Source of the DNA: an uncultured Pontibacter sp.
GTDB taxonomy: Bacteria; Bacteroidota; Bacteroidia; Cytophagales; Hymenobacteraceae
DNA length: 64,000 bases
Direction of reading: 5' to 3'
Assembly (NCBI RefSeq): GCF_947492645.1
Contig: NZ_CANLMZ010000008.1
Coordinates: 62,001-126,000, forward strand
The notes below the pieces were generated by a model that did no database searches, was not told the DNA's origin, and worked only from the letters and a program-made list of their open reading frames with translations. Of this stretch, positions 36,141 through 45,165 are shown one piece after another. Each line of letters opens with the position of its first letter. Positions within the stretch are counted from its first letter, which is position 1. Position numbers and translations under genes: made by a program.

Positions 36141-36183
36141 CAAAAGTAGGCAGCCACCCTGGCCGAAATGATGACGAGTGTCA
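36141..36183 (-). promoter_or_regulatory. ccoI promoter: CRP/FNR-like box plus -7 element
   Basis: TGACGAGTGTCA lies at 36172-36183 and a perfect -7 box TACTTTTG (minus strand) at 36141-36148, with 23 bp between them. The ccoI start codon is 26 bp downstream of the -7 box. Confidence 0.75.
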
Positions 36184-36413
36184 GTATTGGAAGTGATTGA
36201 TGTCAATGGAAAAGGGACCGGGAGAGCTGTATCTTTGTATCGTTGTAATAATTGATTTACAGCCTTTTGCCAAGACGCTTCGCTTTAATGAGTACAGCTA
36301 CCGTAGCTGCAACCAAAGTACAGTTAAAAAGGCAAAAGTATAAGAGCGAAATGCTCTTCCGGATTTAGAGTTTAGTTTAGTATATGGTATAGATTCGGCC
36401 GCTCGGCCGTCTT

Positions 36414-36442
36414 AAAAGCAGGCTTCTTTGTGGCCTGCTTTT
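36414..36442. terminator. Terminator-like hairpin between hemN and ccoI
   Basis: A perfect 10-bp stem pairs AAAAGCAGGC with GCCTGCTTTT. It lies about 130 bp downstream of the hemN stop and 230 bp upstream of the ccoI box, separating the two units. No gene is seen in 36184-36574. Confidence 0.65.
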
Positions 36443-36518
36443 CCATTTAAGGGAGGTGGAGGCACACAACACTCTCAGATCAATTGTATTTAATTTCTAC
36501 CCCTCAAAGTATAAAGCA

Positions 36519-36550
36519 AAATGCCCAGGCACTTTGCAGCACCCGGGCAT
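36519..36550 (-). terminator. hemN terminator
   Basis: GATGCCCGGG and CCTGGGCAT on the minus strand form a stem followed by TTTTGCTTTA, 25 bp after the hemN stop. Confidence 0.7.
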
Positions 36551-36574
36551 CTTTACCAAAACACTTTGTCTAAC

Positions 36575-37957
36575 TTATATAGCTTTGCTGAAAACCTGCT
36601 GTTCGGCTGGTTCAGCTTGCTTTAATTTCAGGTCGAACACCATGCAGATGTTTCGGGTAAAGGCTTTGCCGGCCTCCGTTACGGTTAGCTTGCCTTCTGT
36701 TAATTTAACTAAACCCTCATCCTGCATCTGGCTAAGTTCAGCAAACACATCCTCTGGTAACAGGGCTACCAGCTCCTTGCTTAAACTCAGCTCTCCTTTG
36801 CAGGCAATGTCAAGTATGGCCTCTTTTATAAGCAGGTCCTCTTCCGTTAACAAGTGGCCTTTAAGTATGGCTGGCTCACCTTTCAGTACAGCTTCTTTGT
36901 AGGTCTCTACTTTCTTCAGGTTTTGCATGTAGCCATACTTGGCATCGCTGATCGAAGATGTGCCCAACCCAATAAGCAAATCAGTCTGGAAGGTAGTATA
37001 ACCCATAAAATTACGGTGCAGCTCCTTCTGCTCATATGCCTTATAAAGGGCATCCTGTGGCAAGGCAAAATGGTCCATGCCGATGTCGGTATACCCTAAG
37101 GCTTTAAATTTCTGCAAGCCAAGTTCGTACAGCGCGCGTTTCTCGGCATTGTCTGGCAAGTCTTTGTCGGAGTAGCTCCGCTGGCCCGGCTTTACCCACG
37201 GCACGTGTGCATACGAGTAAAATGCAATGCGGTCAGGCATCAACTGCGCCACTTTATCAATTGTTTCGCTCACGCTCTGGGGTGTCTGGTAAGGAAGGCC
37301 GTAAATGAGGTCGAAGTTCACAGAATCATACCCTATGCGGCGAGCCTCCTCGGTTACGTGCTTTACGTTTTCGTAGGGCTGTATACGGTTAATGGTAAGT
37401 TGCACTTTCAGGTCAAAATCCTGAATGCCGTAACTTACTCTCCTGAAGCCCAGGTCGTACAGCGTTTGCAGGTGCGCGGTAGTTGTATTGTTCGGGTGGC
37501 CTTCAAAACTGAATTCTTTTTCTGGGTGAAGTATGGCGCCCTCGTAAATTCCCTCCAGCAGTTTGCGCAGGTTATCCGGCTTAAAAAACGTAGGCGTGCC
37601 TCCGCCCAGGTGCAGCTCTCGTATAACCGGCTTCTCACTAAACTGGTCTAAGTATAGTTTCCACTCGCTAAGTATAGCCTGAATGTAGCCTTCCTCAACG
37701 CTGTGGTTTTTAGTTATCCTGGTGTTGCAGCCGCAGTAGGTGCATAGTACTTCGCAAAACGGCAAATGTATGTATAAGCTGATGCCTTTGGTGGCATTGG
37801 ACTCAGCAAAAGTATACTTTACCACATCCATCCAGCGCTTTGCATCCGGCACCTCTTTGTCCCAATAAGGTACAGTAGGGTAGCTGGTGTAGCGTGGGGC
37901 CGGTACGTTATACTTTTGTATCAGGTATTCCTGCTGTGCATTTATGTTCATCATCAA
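36575..37957 (-). CDS. hemN: Oxygen-independent coproporphyrinogen III dehydrogenase
   Basis: The 460-residue radical SAM enzyme has the CxxxCxxC cluster in YIHLPFCEVLCTYCGCN near residues 62-77 and GGGTPTF near 118-124. A C-terminal HemN domain follows. It converts coproporphyrinogen III to protoporphyrinogen IX without O2. It is divergent from hemH and carries the low-oxygen promoter geometry, so it fits the same regulon as the cbb3 oxidase. Confidence 0.95.
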   Translation of the reverse strand: MMMNINAQQEYLIQKYNVPAPRYTSYPTVPYWDKEVPDAKRWMDVVKYTFAESNATKGISLYIHLPFCEVLCTYCGCNTRITKNHSVEEGYIQAILSEWKLYLDQFSEKPVIRELHLGGGTPTFFKPDNLRKLLEGIYEGAILHPEKEFSFEGHPNNTTTAHLQTLYDLGFRRVSYGIQDFDLKVQLTINRIQPYENVKHVTEEARRIGYDSVNFDLIYGLPYQTPQSVSETIDKVAQLMPDRIAFYSYAHVPWVKPGQRSYSDKDLPDNAEKRALYELGLQKFKALGYTDIGMDHFALPQDALYKAYEQKELHRNFMGYTTFQTDLLIGLGTSSISDAKYGYMQNLKKVETYKEAVLKGEPAILKGHLLTEEDLLIKEAILDIACKGELSLSKELVALLPEDVFAELSQMQDEGLVKLTEGKLTVTEAGKAFTRNICMVFDLKLKQAEPAEQQVFSKAI

Positions 37958-37976
37958 AAGAGATTAATTACTGCTG

Positions 37977-38019
37977 CAAATTTCAGGAGAATAAGCAAGG
38001 CTATAAATGACACTTAGCA
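37977..38019 (-). promoter_or_regulatory. hemN promoter: degenerate CRP/FNR-like box plus -7 element
   Basis: TGACACTTAGCA on the plus strand (38008-38019) keeps TGAC but has AGCA for GTCA. GAAATTTG on the minus strand at 37977-37984 lies exactly 23 bp away. An imperfect inverted repeat of 11 bp (38006-38016 with 38026-38036) also sits here. Confidence 0.55.
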
Positions 38020-38086
38020 TAGGAATAAGTGACATTGCTCAGCTGCAAGGCTGACGCATCTCATACACCGCATCGCCGCTGCTACG

Positions 38087-38094
38087 TAATTTTG
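38087..38094 (+). promoter_or_regulatory. hemH -7 box
   Basis: TAATTTTG matches TAnnTTTG exactly, 21 bp before the hemH start codon. A TGAC-N4-CTCA half-site at 38030-38041 lies further upstream but not at the 23-bp spacing. Confidence 0.45.
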
Positions 38095-38115
38095 CACAGT
38101 TTCAAGCTTATAAAA

Positions 38116-39171
38116 ATGATTAACACAGATATAACAGGTGTATTGCTGGTAAACCAGGGAACTCCAGACTCTTTTGCAGTAGCAGATGTGCGCAAGTACC
38201 TGCGTGAGTTCCTGATGGACGAGCGTGTGATAGATGTTCCATTGGTGCAGCGCTGGCCACTTGTCAACCTGATCATCGCGCCTACCCGTGCCCCTAAGTC
38301 TGCAAAAGTATACCAGGAGCTTTGGACACCCGAAGGCTCTCCACTTAAAGTATACGGCCACCAGGTGGTGGAGCTGCTACAGCAATCGCTAGGTGATAAT
38401 TACCTGGTAAGGCTTGGCATGCGCTACCAGAACCCATCGCTGCAAGAGGCGCTTGCCACTTTCAAAGAAGCTAATATCTCCCGGTTAATTATACTTCCGC
38501 TGTACCCGCAATATGCCTCAGCCACCACAGGCTCTGCTTATCAAAAAGTGATGGAGCTTGTAAAAAACTGGCAGGTGTTGCCGGAACTCCGTTTTGTGAG
38601 CAACTTCACAGATCATCCCGCATTTGTTGATGCCTTTGCCGCTGTAGGCCAAAAGTACATGGCTGAAGAAGACTATGAGCATTACGTGTTCAGCTACCAC
38701 GGTTTGCCTGAGCGCCAACTGCATAAAGAAGATAACCTGGTTAATTGCCAGGAGGGCAACTGCACCACCGACTACCATGCCGGAAATAAGTATTGTTACC
38801 TCGCCCAAAGCTACGAAACCACCCGATTGATAGCCGAGAAACTGGGTATCCCATCAGAAAAGTACACCGTCGCTTTCCAGTCGAGGCTTGGCAGTGCCCC
38901 CTGGATAAAACCATACACAGACGATGTGATAAAGCAGCTTACGGCAAAGGGAGTAAAGAAAGTATTGGCTTTTGCACCATCTTTTGTTGCCGATTGCCTG
39001 GAAACCACCGTGGAAGTTGGCCGGGAGTACAAAGAGCTTTTTGAAGAGCATGGCGGCACGCATTGGCAACTAGTGGAGAGCCTGAACACAAGCGCGCCTT
39101 GGATTGATTGCCTGCACCAATTGGTTACAGGCGGCAAAGCTAAACCTGTGCAAGCACTAAAAGTGGCTTAG
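38116..39171 (+). CDS. hemH: Ferrochelatase
   Basis: This enzyme of about 351 residues inserts Fe2+ into protoporphyrin IX. Typical signs are GVLLVNQGTPDS at the start, LPLYPQYASATTGS, the catalytic His in VFSYHGLPERQL, and the late FAPSFVADCLETT. Four Cys between residues 213 and 227 (NCQEGNC, KYCYLA) are noted. A longer frame begins at 38029, but ATG 38116 matches the family start and follows the -7 box. It is divergent from hemN. Confidence 0.94.
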   Translation: MINTDITGVLLVNQGTPDSFAVADVRKYLREFLMDERVIDVPLVQRWPLVNLIIAPTRAPKSAKVYQELWTPEGSPLKVYGHQVVELLQQSLGDNYLVRLGMRYQNPSLQEALATFKEANISRLIILPLYPQYASATTGSAYQKVMELVKNWQVLPELRFVSNFTDHPAFVDAFAAVGQKYMAEEDYEHYVFSYHGLPERQLHKEDNLVNCQEGNCTTDYHAGNKYCYLAQSYETTRLIAEKLGIPSEKYTVAFQSRLGSAPWIKPYTDDVIKQLTAKGVKKVLAFAPSFVADCLETTVEVGREYKELFEEHGGTHWQLVESLNTSAPWIDCLHQLVTGGKAKPVQALKVA

Positions 39172-39328
39172 CAAGTATAAAATGCTCTCTTAAATAAGCT
39201 AACCTCTGCTTTTACTTAGGGTATTTTAGTTGTTTTAGGTATTGACTGCGTATGAATTCATACTTTATGGCGCTGTTTTGTAGCAGCGCCGTAGAACATC
39301 AGTTAAACCTAAAACAAACTTAATACCT

Positions 39329-40375
39329 ATGTCTATTTCACTTAAACCAATAAGCGATCAGGTGATCGTGATTACAGGCGCATCAAGCGGCATTGGATTA
39401 GCAACAGCACTTGCCGCCGCAAAAAAAGGCGCTAAAGTAGTTTTAGCATCCCGTAACGGTGAGGCGCTGGCTAAAATTGAGCAGCAGATAAAGCAGGAAG
39501 GCGGCCAGGCCATTTATGTTGTGGCAGATGTAGGCCGGCAGGAAGATATCTATAAAATCTCGGATGCCGCCATTGGGCGCTTCGGGGGTTTCGACACCTG
39601 GGTAAACGATGCTGGAGTTTCTATTTATGGCCGCCTGGAAGAGGTAAGCGATGAAGACAGCCGCCGCCTTTTTGATACAAACTTCTGGGGCCTGGTGTAT
39701 GGCTCGCTTACAGCGGCACAACATCTAAGAACACGCAACGGCGGTGCCATTATCAATATAGGTAGCGTTTTATCAGATGTGGCCATACCTATACAAGGTA
39801 TGTACAGCGCCAGCAAACACGCCGTAAAAGGCTTTACAGATGCCCTGCGCATTGAGCTGGAAGAAGATAAAGCGCCTATATCAGTTACGCTGATCAAACC
39901 TGCCGGCATTAATACGCCTTACACGCAACATGCCCGCAATTACATGGACGAAGAGCCTACCTTGCCGCCTCCGGTTTACCAACCTGAAGAAGTAGCCGAT
40001 GCCATACTTTACGCGGCCACACACCCACAACGAGATTTATTTGTTGGAGGAGGCGGTAAAATGATGAGCAGCACAAATAAATACGCTCCCAAATTAATGG
40101 ACTGGGTAGGCGAAAACATGATGAGCAAGCAACAGAAGAAAGACCAGCCGGCACAGCATCATGAAGGCTCTTTGCACCACCCAGGTAAAGACGGCGAAAT
40201 TTACGGCAACTACGATGGCCATGTAATGAGAAGCGCCTATACAAGGGCTAAGATAAACCCGGTAATTACCGGCGTTGCCATTGCAACAGCAAGTGCCGCC
40301 GCCATTGCACTTTTAGGTAAAAACAGCCTGAAGAAACTGGATAAAAACTCAACTCCAAAAACTGGTAAAGTATAA
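39329..40375 (+). CDS. SDR family oxidoreductase with C-terminal extension
   Basis: The 348-residue protein has the classical short-chain dehydrogenase core: VITGASSGIGLATAL near residues 14-28, NDAGV, and the catalytic YSASKHAVKG near 152-161. An extension of about 100 residues includes His-rich QPAQHHEGSLHHPGKDG and a hydrophobic segment (ITGVAIATASAAAIALLG), perhaps a membrane anchor. The substrate is unknown. It is followed by a strong terminator. Confidence 0.9.
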   Translation: MSISLKPISDQVIVITGASSGIGLATALAAAKKGAKVVLASRNGEALAKIEQQIKQEGGQAIYVVADVGRQEDIYKISDAAIGRFGGFDTWVNDAGVSIYGRLEEVSDEDSRRLFDTNFWGLVYGSLTAAQHLRTRNGGAIINIGSVLSDVAIPIQGMYSASKHAVKGFTDALRIELEEDKAPISVTLIKPAGINTPYTQHARNYMDEEPTLPPPVYQPEEVADAILYAATHPQRDLFVGGGGKMMSSTNKYAPKLMDWVGENMMSKQQKKDQPAQHHEGSLHHPGKDGEIYGNYDGHVMRSAYTRAKINPVITGVAIATASAAAIALLGKNSLKKLDKNSTPKTGKV

Positions 40376-40380
40376 ATAAA

Positions 40381-40415
40381 AGAGGCGCTGCAATCCCAAA
40401 TGCAGCGCCTCTTTT
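40381..40415. terminator. Strong terminator between convergent genes
   Basis: A perfect 12-bp stem pairs AGAGGCGCTGCA with TGCAGCGCCTCT around an 8-nt loop, with A and T runs. It serves the SDR gene and possibly the convergent MBL gene. Confidence 0.85.
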
Positions 40416-40432
40416 TTATAAGTATAGTTGAA

Positions 40433-41317
40433 TTAAAACAACTGTAATTGATTATCAGGAATAACAGCCTTACCTTTTTTAGGTCTAGAACCTGCTTTTT
40501 CAGTTAACACGTGCACATACGGCATAGCCGGTTCTATACTTATATCATCACTACTGGATATCCGGAACACAGGCGTTTCTTCGTAGCGAGAAGCCACTAC
40601 TACTTTAGTGCCGGCTGCATGCTTTGTAAATAACTCATCTACCAGCTTTGGGCAGTTGTTGTTTTTGGAAAGATGCCCCAGCAACAGGTGACTCATGTAT
40701 TCGGGTTTATAGGCTGTAAAAAGGTTGAGCGCCTGCCGGTTGGATAAGTGCCCTTTTCCGCCGCTAATTCTTCTTTTAAGATGGTAAGGGTAATAGCCGT
40801 TTGCCAGCATTTCCTCGTCGTAATTGGCTTCCAGTATAGCCGCATGGCATTGGCTGAAGTAATGGATCAGCTGTTCGCAGGGGGCTCCGATATCTGTAAA
40901 CACCCCCACTTTCGTGCCTTGGTAAGAGATAATAAAACTATAAGGATCTATGGCATCGTGCAGCTTCGGGAATCCAATTATCTCCAGGTTACCTATTGTT
41001 ACAGGCTGCTGCGCGTAAAACTCCTCTACCGGAAAATTGATCTCTTCAAACCTGGATCTGCGCAAGGTATGAGGTGTAATATATACCGGCAACTGGTACT
41101 TTTTAGCCAGTACAGGTATCCCTTTAATATGGTCGGAGTGCTCGTGCGACACAAAGATGGCCTTTACCTTGCTCATTGAGAGGCCCAGTTTTGCCATACG
41201 CCTTTCTGTTTCGCGGCACGAGATGCCAGCATCCACAAGTATAGCTTCCTGCTCATTACCAATGTAATAACAGTTACCGTTGCTGCCCGAGTTAAGTGAT
41301 GTAATATGTAAGTGCAT
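40433..41317 (-). CDS. MBL-fold hydrolase (YycJ/WalJ-like)
   Basis: This soluble metallo-beta-lactamase-fold protein of about 294 residues starts with MHLHITSLNSGSNGNCYYIG and has the metal motif SHEHSDHIKGI. HDAIDPYSF and LGHLSKNNNCP supply further ligands. The GSNGN start is typical of YycJ-like proteins, putative nucleases or phosphoesterases linked to cell division and repair in Gram-positives. A TTG at 41326 would add three residues; ATG 41317 is preferred. Confidence 0.87.
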   Translation of the reverse strand: MHLHITSLNSGSNGNCYYIGNEQEAILVDAGISCRETERRMAKLGLSMSKVKAIFVSHEHSDHIKGIPVLAKKYQLPVYITPHTLRRSRFEEINFPVEEFYAQQPVTIGNLEIIGFPKLHDAIDPYSFIISYQGTKVGVFTDIGAPCEQLIHYFSQCHAAILEANYDEEMLANGYYPYHLKRRISGGKGHLSNRQALNLFTAYKPEYMSHLLLGHLSKNNNCPKLVDELFTKHAAGTKVVVASRYEETPVFRISSSDDISIEPAMPYVHVLTEKAGSRPKKGKAVIPDNQLQLF

Positions 41318-41574
41318 GTAGTACAAAGAAAGCGGATTTCAGGCGCATCATCAAGCTTAAAAAACTGTTATAGAAGTCTAATTTATACTTTATAAGAAAG
41401 AGCTTCATAAAACTTATACTTTGCGCCGGGCTATAGTATAAGCATAAAGTATAAACCCTGTTTTTGAACAGGTTAAAGCGGGCTTTGATTCCTGAAGAGT
41501 TGAAGAAAGTATAACACATCTTTGCATTATCTTTCTAAGACCCTGAAATCCAATTAATTTATAAACTACATCAT

Positions 41575-41725
41575 CATACCGCCAGTTTGAGTGCAGCGGT
41601 AACTGGTGGTTGCCTAAGATAGCCAGTTTGTAACTGGCGAATTACAAAACTTTACTTCCGCCTTTACAAACTGGCCTCATTCGCAGTCACAAGTTGCGCT
41701 GCGCTAAACTTGCGGCATGAACGAT
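41575..41725. repeat. Composite intergenic repeat, third copy (inverted)
   Basis: ACCGCCAGTTTGAG and GCAGCGGTAACTGGTGGTTG are the reverse complement of the 3.3-kb and 6.6-kb modules. The CCAGTTTGTAACTGGC palindrome and a CAAGTTGCGCT/CTAAACTTGCGGC palindrome follow. The gap 41318-41760 otherwise holds only clustered TATACTT strings. Confidence 0.75.
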
Positions 41726-41760
41726 AAAGCAAAACCTGGTTCTATTTCAAGTCTTATACT

Positions 41761-44700
41761 TTACTCATTCTTGCTCTTCTCCATCGCATCGTATACCACC
41801 TGCAGCACCTTTGTGCGCGTGTTCAGCTTGCTTAATTTCGGGTTATCGCGGCTGGGGTTTACGCGGTTCGACAAAAACACATAAACCAGCTGGTTTACCG
41901 GATCTACCCAGGTGTAGGTGCCGGTAAAGCCGGAGTGGCCAAAGCTTTCAACTGGGGCCGATGGCGCTGCGTTGCTGTTCTCTGCGCCGGGTTTAGCTAG
42001 CCTGTCGAAGCCGAGGGCGCGGTAATTGCCCTGGTCACAAAACTGGCACTTGCTGAACTCCTCCACCACACCGTCCGCAATATAACGTTTGTAGCCATAC
42101 ACGCCATCGTTCAGGTACATTTGCATCAGTTTCGCTAGATCGTTAGCAGTTCCGAACAAACCGGCGTGGCCGCTTACGCCACCCAGCATAGCAGCACCTT
42201 CGTCGTTTACGGTGCCATGCAGCAGGCTTTTCCTGAAGTGCGGATCAAACTCGGTTGGTACAATGCGCGACCTTGGATATTTTGTGTAAGGATTAAAGGT
42301 TAACGTGGTAGCGCCAAGCGATTGGTAGAAGTTATCCTGCAGGTATGTCTGGAAATCCTCTCCGGTAATGTTCTCGATAACCTTTGGTGCAAGTATAAAC
42401 GACAAGTCGCTGTATACATATCCCGGCTTCTCGTTCAGCGGGTACTCCACTATACTTTCGTAGATCTTTTTGTGGTACTTGCGGTGCATGTACAGGTTAT
42501 CGGCTACTCTGATCGGGAAACGCGCCGTAGAGTCTTCATTAAAAGTCCGCCATTTAAACTTGCCGTTCTTCTTAACCGTCTCCTTCCAGAATGGTATCCA
42601 GGCATACAGACGGGCTTGGTGCGTGAGAATGTCCCTGTACTTCAAACTCGCCAAGTCTGTACCCTGTACCATCGGCAAGTATGCACCCAATGTATTGTCT
42701 ACATCAAACCTGCCCTCTCCTTTTAGTTTCATAAAAGCAGCCATCGAGGTTGAGATCTTTGTAACAGATGCCAGGTCATAGAGGTCGGTATTTCTTACAG
42801 GTGTTTCGTTCTCGTAAGTATGATAACCGAAAGACTTATGGTAGATCACCTTTCCGTCTTTTGCCACCAGCACCTGCGCACCTGGCGTAGCTTCCTCCTG
42901 AATGGCCTGTGCTACCAAAGAATCAATCCCAGCAAAATGCTCTGATTTCAGGCCAACTGCCTCCGGCATACTGTAAGCTAATCTAATGCCGCCATGTGTT
43001 ATTAAACCGTCTTCAAGCTTAAAGTCATTGGAAACGGCAACAGGCAACTTTCCTTTAGCGCTTATCCCTCCAAAAATCAGCTGCGCCGCCACATCCTGCG
43101 TTTGCGGAGACTCCTGGTAAGCGGCAATAACGGCATCAGCTTTATCTAGACTCTCTACTTTTGCCAGACTATACACATTGCCAAATACGCTTACTATGGT
43201 TGGCTTTGTACGGATCAGGTCTTTCAGGAAGAAGTTTATTTCGGCGGTGATACCGAAGTTGCTGCCGCCGGCTTTTAACTGCAATCTGTGCACCCCCGCA
43301 ACCACCAAGTTATACTTTGCCAGTTGCTCCTTCAGCTGCTGTAGCTCTGCCAGGGTTGCAGTAGGCTTTAGGAAGAACGTATCCACTTTTGTATAGCGTG
43401 CCAACCCTCTCTGGAAATCGGTTTCTTTGTCTGTACCGATGGCCAGAGCAGCAATACGTAAGGTATCCATGTAATTAAGCGGAAGTATGTTTTCCTTGTT
43501 GCGCAGCAGCGTTAGCGAGGCTTCGGTTAACTGGCGGCTAAGGTTTTGAGCGTAGGGGTTGTTCAGGTCAGCTATCAGGTTTTTAGTTTCGATAGGTTTA
43601 TACTTGTCCAGTCCTACCCATTGCTTGGCAGCCAGTAGTTTGCGTACTCGTGTATCGATTTCTGCCTGCGTGATTTCCTTATTCTGAATAGCTTTTTTGA
43701 TCTCTTCAATGGTAGTTTTCACATCCATCGTGTTCAGCAGCACATCGTTGCCGGCAAGCAAAGCCTTAACGTCTACTATACCCGGAGGATAAAATTTTGC
43801 AACGCCCTGCATGTTCAAAGCATCAGTAAACACCAGCCCTTTATACTTCAACTCCTTTTTCAGCAGGTCCATGACGATGCGCTCCGACAAGGTAGAGGCC
43901 AGGTTAGGCGTATTGTCCAGCACCGGAATGTTCATGTGCGCCACCATCAAACTTCCTAAACCATTTTCCATCAACTCACGAAAAGGGTACAGCTCTACAG
44001 AATCCAGCCTGATGCGGGAGAAGTTAAGGATTGGTAAATCTGCATGGGAGTCTACATTGGTGTCGCCGTGGCCGGGAAAGTGTTTGGCGTTTGCCAGTAC
44101 GCGCTGGTCCTGCATGCCCTTCATATAGGCCATGGCTTTTCGGGTAACGTTATACTTGTCTTCGCCAAAAGCCCGGAAACCGATCACCGGGTTGTTGGCA
44201 TTGTTGTTCACGTCCACTACCGGCGCAAAGTTTACGTGTATGCCCAGGCGTTTGCATTGGCGGGCAATCTCAGCCCCCATTTCATAGATCAGCTGCTCAT
44301 TTTCTATCCCGCCCAACGACATCTGGTACGGAAAACGAATGGTGCTGTCCAGGCGCATGGCTAGCCCCCACTCGGCATCTATGGTTACCATCAGCGGCAC
44401 TTTGCTTTCCTGCTGGTAGCGGTTCGTCATTTTTGCCTGCCTCACCGGCCCACCCTGGAAAAAGATAAGCCCGCCTACTTTATGAGTTTTGATCAGGTTA
44501 CTGATAGAGTCGATATGCGCCTGGTCGCGGTTAGAGTATACCGGGATCATGATCAGCTGCGCGATGCGTTCCTCCGGCGTCAGAGTTCTCATCACAGAGT
44601 CTACCCACCTGGACTGCTGCCAAGCCAGGAAAGCAGGATCTCTGGACTGATCATAGGAGGTATTATTTTTTTTCGCGTTGCTGCTTTTTAAGCTGGTCCG

Positions 44701-44778
44701 GCTTTGCTGTGCATCAGCCTTTAAAGCAAAAAACAACGCTACAACAGTCAGTAAAAGAGATAAAGTATGTTTCTTCAA
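41761..44778 (-). CDS. Glycoside hydrolase family 3 / beta-lactamase fusion protein
   Basis: The product of about 1005 residues starts at a TTG that gives a good signal peptide (KKHTLSLLLTVVALFFALKA); the longer frame to 44916 has no such start. Residues about 50-580 are GH3 with KHFPGHGDT and the nucleophile Asp in VFTDALNM. Residues about 610-1000 are a class C-type serine beta-lactamase domain with SVTKIST (SxxK), YSD and HSGFTG. Such fusions process peptidoglycan: the GH3 part acts as an N-acetylglucosaminidase, while the second part may cleave peptide or ester bonds. It is probably periplasmic or outer-membrane. Confidence 0.9.
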   Translation of the reverse strand: MKKHTLSLLLTVVALFFALKADAQQSRTSLKSSNAKKNNTSYDQSRDPAFLAWQQSRWVDSVMRTLTPEERIAQLIMIPVYSNRDQAHIDSISNLIKTHKVGGLIFFQGGPVRQAKMTNRYQQESKVPLMVTIDAEWGLAMRLDSTIRFPYQMSLGGIENEQLIYEMGAEIARQCKRLGIHVNFAPVVDVNNNANNPVIGFRAFGEDKYNVTRKAMAYMKGMQDQRVLANAKHFPGHGDTNVDSHADLPILNFSRIRLDSVELYPFRELMENGLGSLMVAHMNIPVLDNTPNLASTLSERIVMDLLKKELKYKGLVFTDALNMQGVAKFYPPGIVDVKALLAGNDVLLNTMDVKTTIEEIKKAIQNKEITQAEIDTRVRKLLAAKQWVGLDKYKPIETKNLIADLNNPYAQNLSRQLTEASLTLLRNKENILPLNYMDTLRIAALAIGTDKETDFQRGLARYTKVDTFFLKPTATLAELQQLKEQLAKYNLVVAGVHRLQLKAGGSNFGITAEINFFLKDLIRTKPTIVSVFGNVYSLAKVESLDKADAVIAAYQESPQTQDVAAQLIFGGISAKGKLPVAVSNDFKLEDGLITHGGIRLAYSMPEAVGLKSEHFAGIDSLVAQAIQEEATPGAQVLVAKDGKVIYHKSFGYHTYENETPVRNTDLYDLASVTKISTSMAAFMKLKGEGRFDVDNTLGAYLPMVQGTDLASLKYRDILTHQARLYAWIPFWKETVKKNGKFKWRTFNEDSTARFPIRVADNLYMHRKYHKKIYESIVEYPLNEKPGYVYSDLSFILAPKVIENITGEDFQTYLQDNFYQSLGATTLTFNPYTKYPRSRIVPTEFDPHFRKSLLHGTVNDEGAAMLGGVSGHAGLFGTANDLAKLMQMYLNDGVYGYKRYIADGVVEEFSKCQFCDQGNYRALGFDRLAKPGAENSNAAPSAPVESFGHSGFTGTYTWVDPVNQLVYVFLSNRVNPSRDNPKLSKLNTRTKVLQVVYDAMEKSKNE

Positions 44779-45165
44779 AACGAACAGATGGTTTAGTATC
44801 AGGTATTTAGTATGTATACAGTAAAAGCAAAAATAAGATAAAAAGTATAAACAGCAGAATGTATAAGCACAGCTGCACAGCCATTGAGTGGCAGAATCAA
44901 ATGCAGCTGCAATCACCGACAGGAAGCCTCAGCCTGGATCGATAGTTGCCTGGTATAATGCAGCAGATTAAACCTTTCTACTTATAAACCATCTAAAGCA
45001 GGAGCAACAAAGCTTGTAGTTCGTGTAAAATTTTACTGCTGTTTCAGCATAAACTAGTACATTTAGCTGCGCTTTTGATGGCAAAACTGTTTCAGTCAAA
45101 AGCATAACATTAATCTGTAATAACCTAAACTGACTACTTTAAACTAAATGACAAATCTGATATCT
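44779..45165. other. Divergent intergenic region
   Basis: This holds the 5' region of the GH3 gene and the leader of the M13 peptidase gene. It is AT-rich; no gene, palindrome or oxygen-type box is seen. Confidence 0.4.

Noticed and set aside
38030..38041. TGAC-N4-CTCA as a class II site for hemH
   Set aside because: One base off the consensus, and no -7 element lies at 23 bp; the hemH -7 box is 45 bp away. It may be part of the hemN-side inverted repeat.
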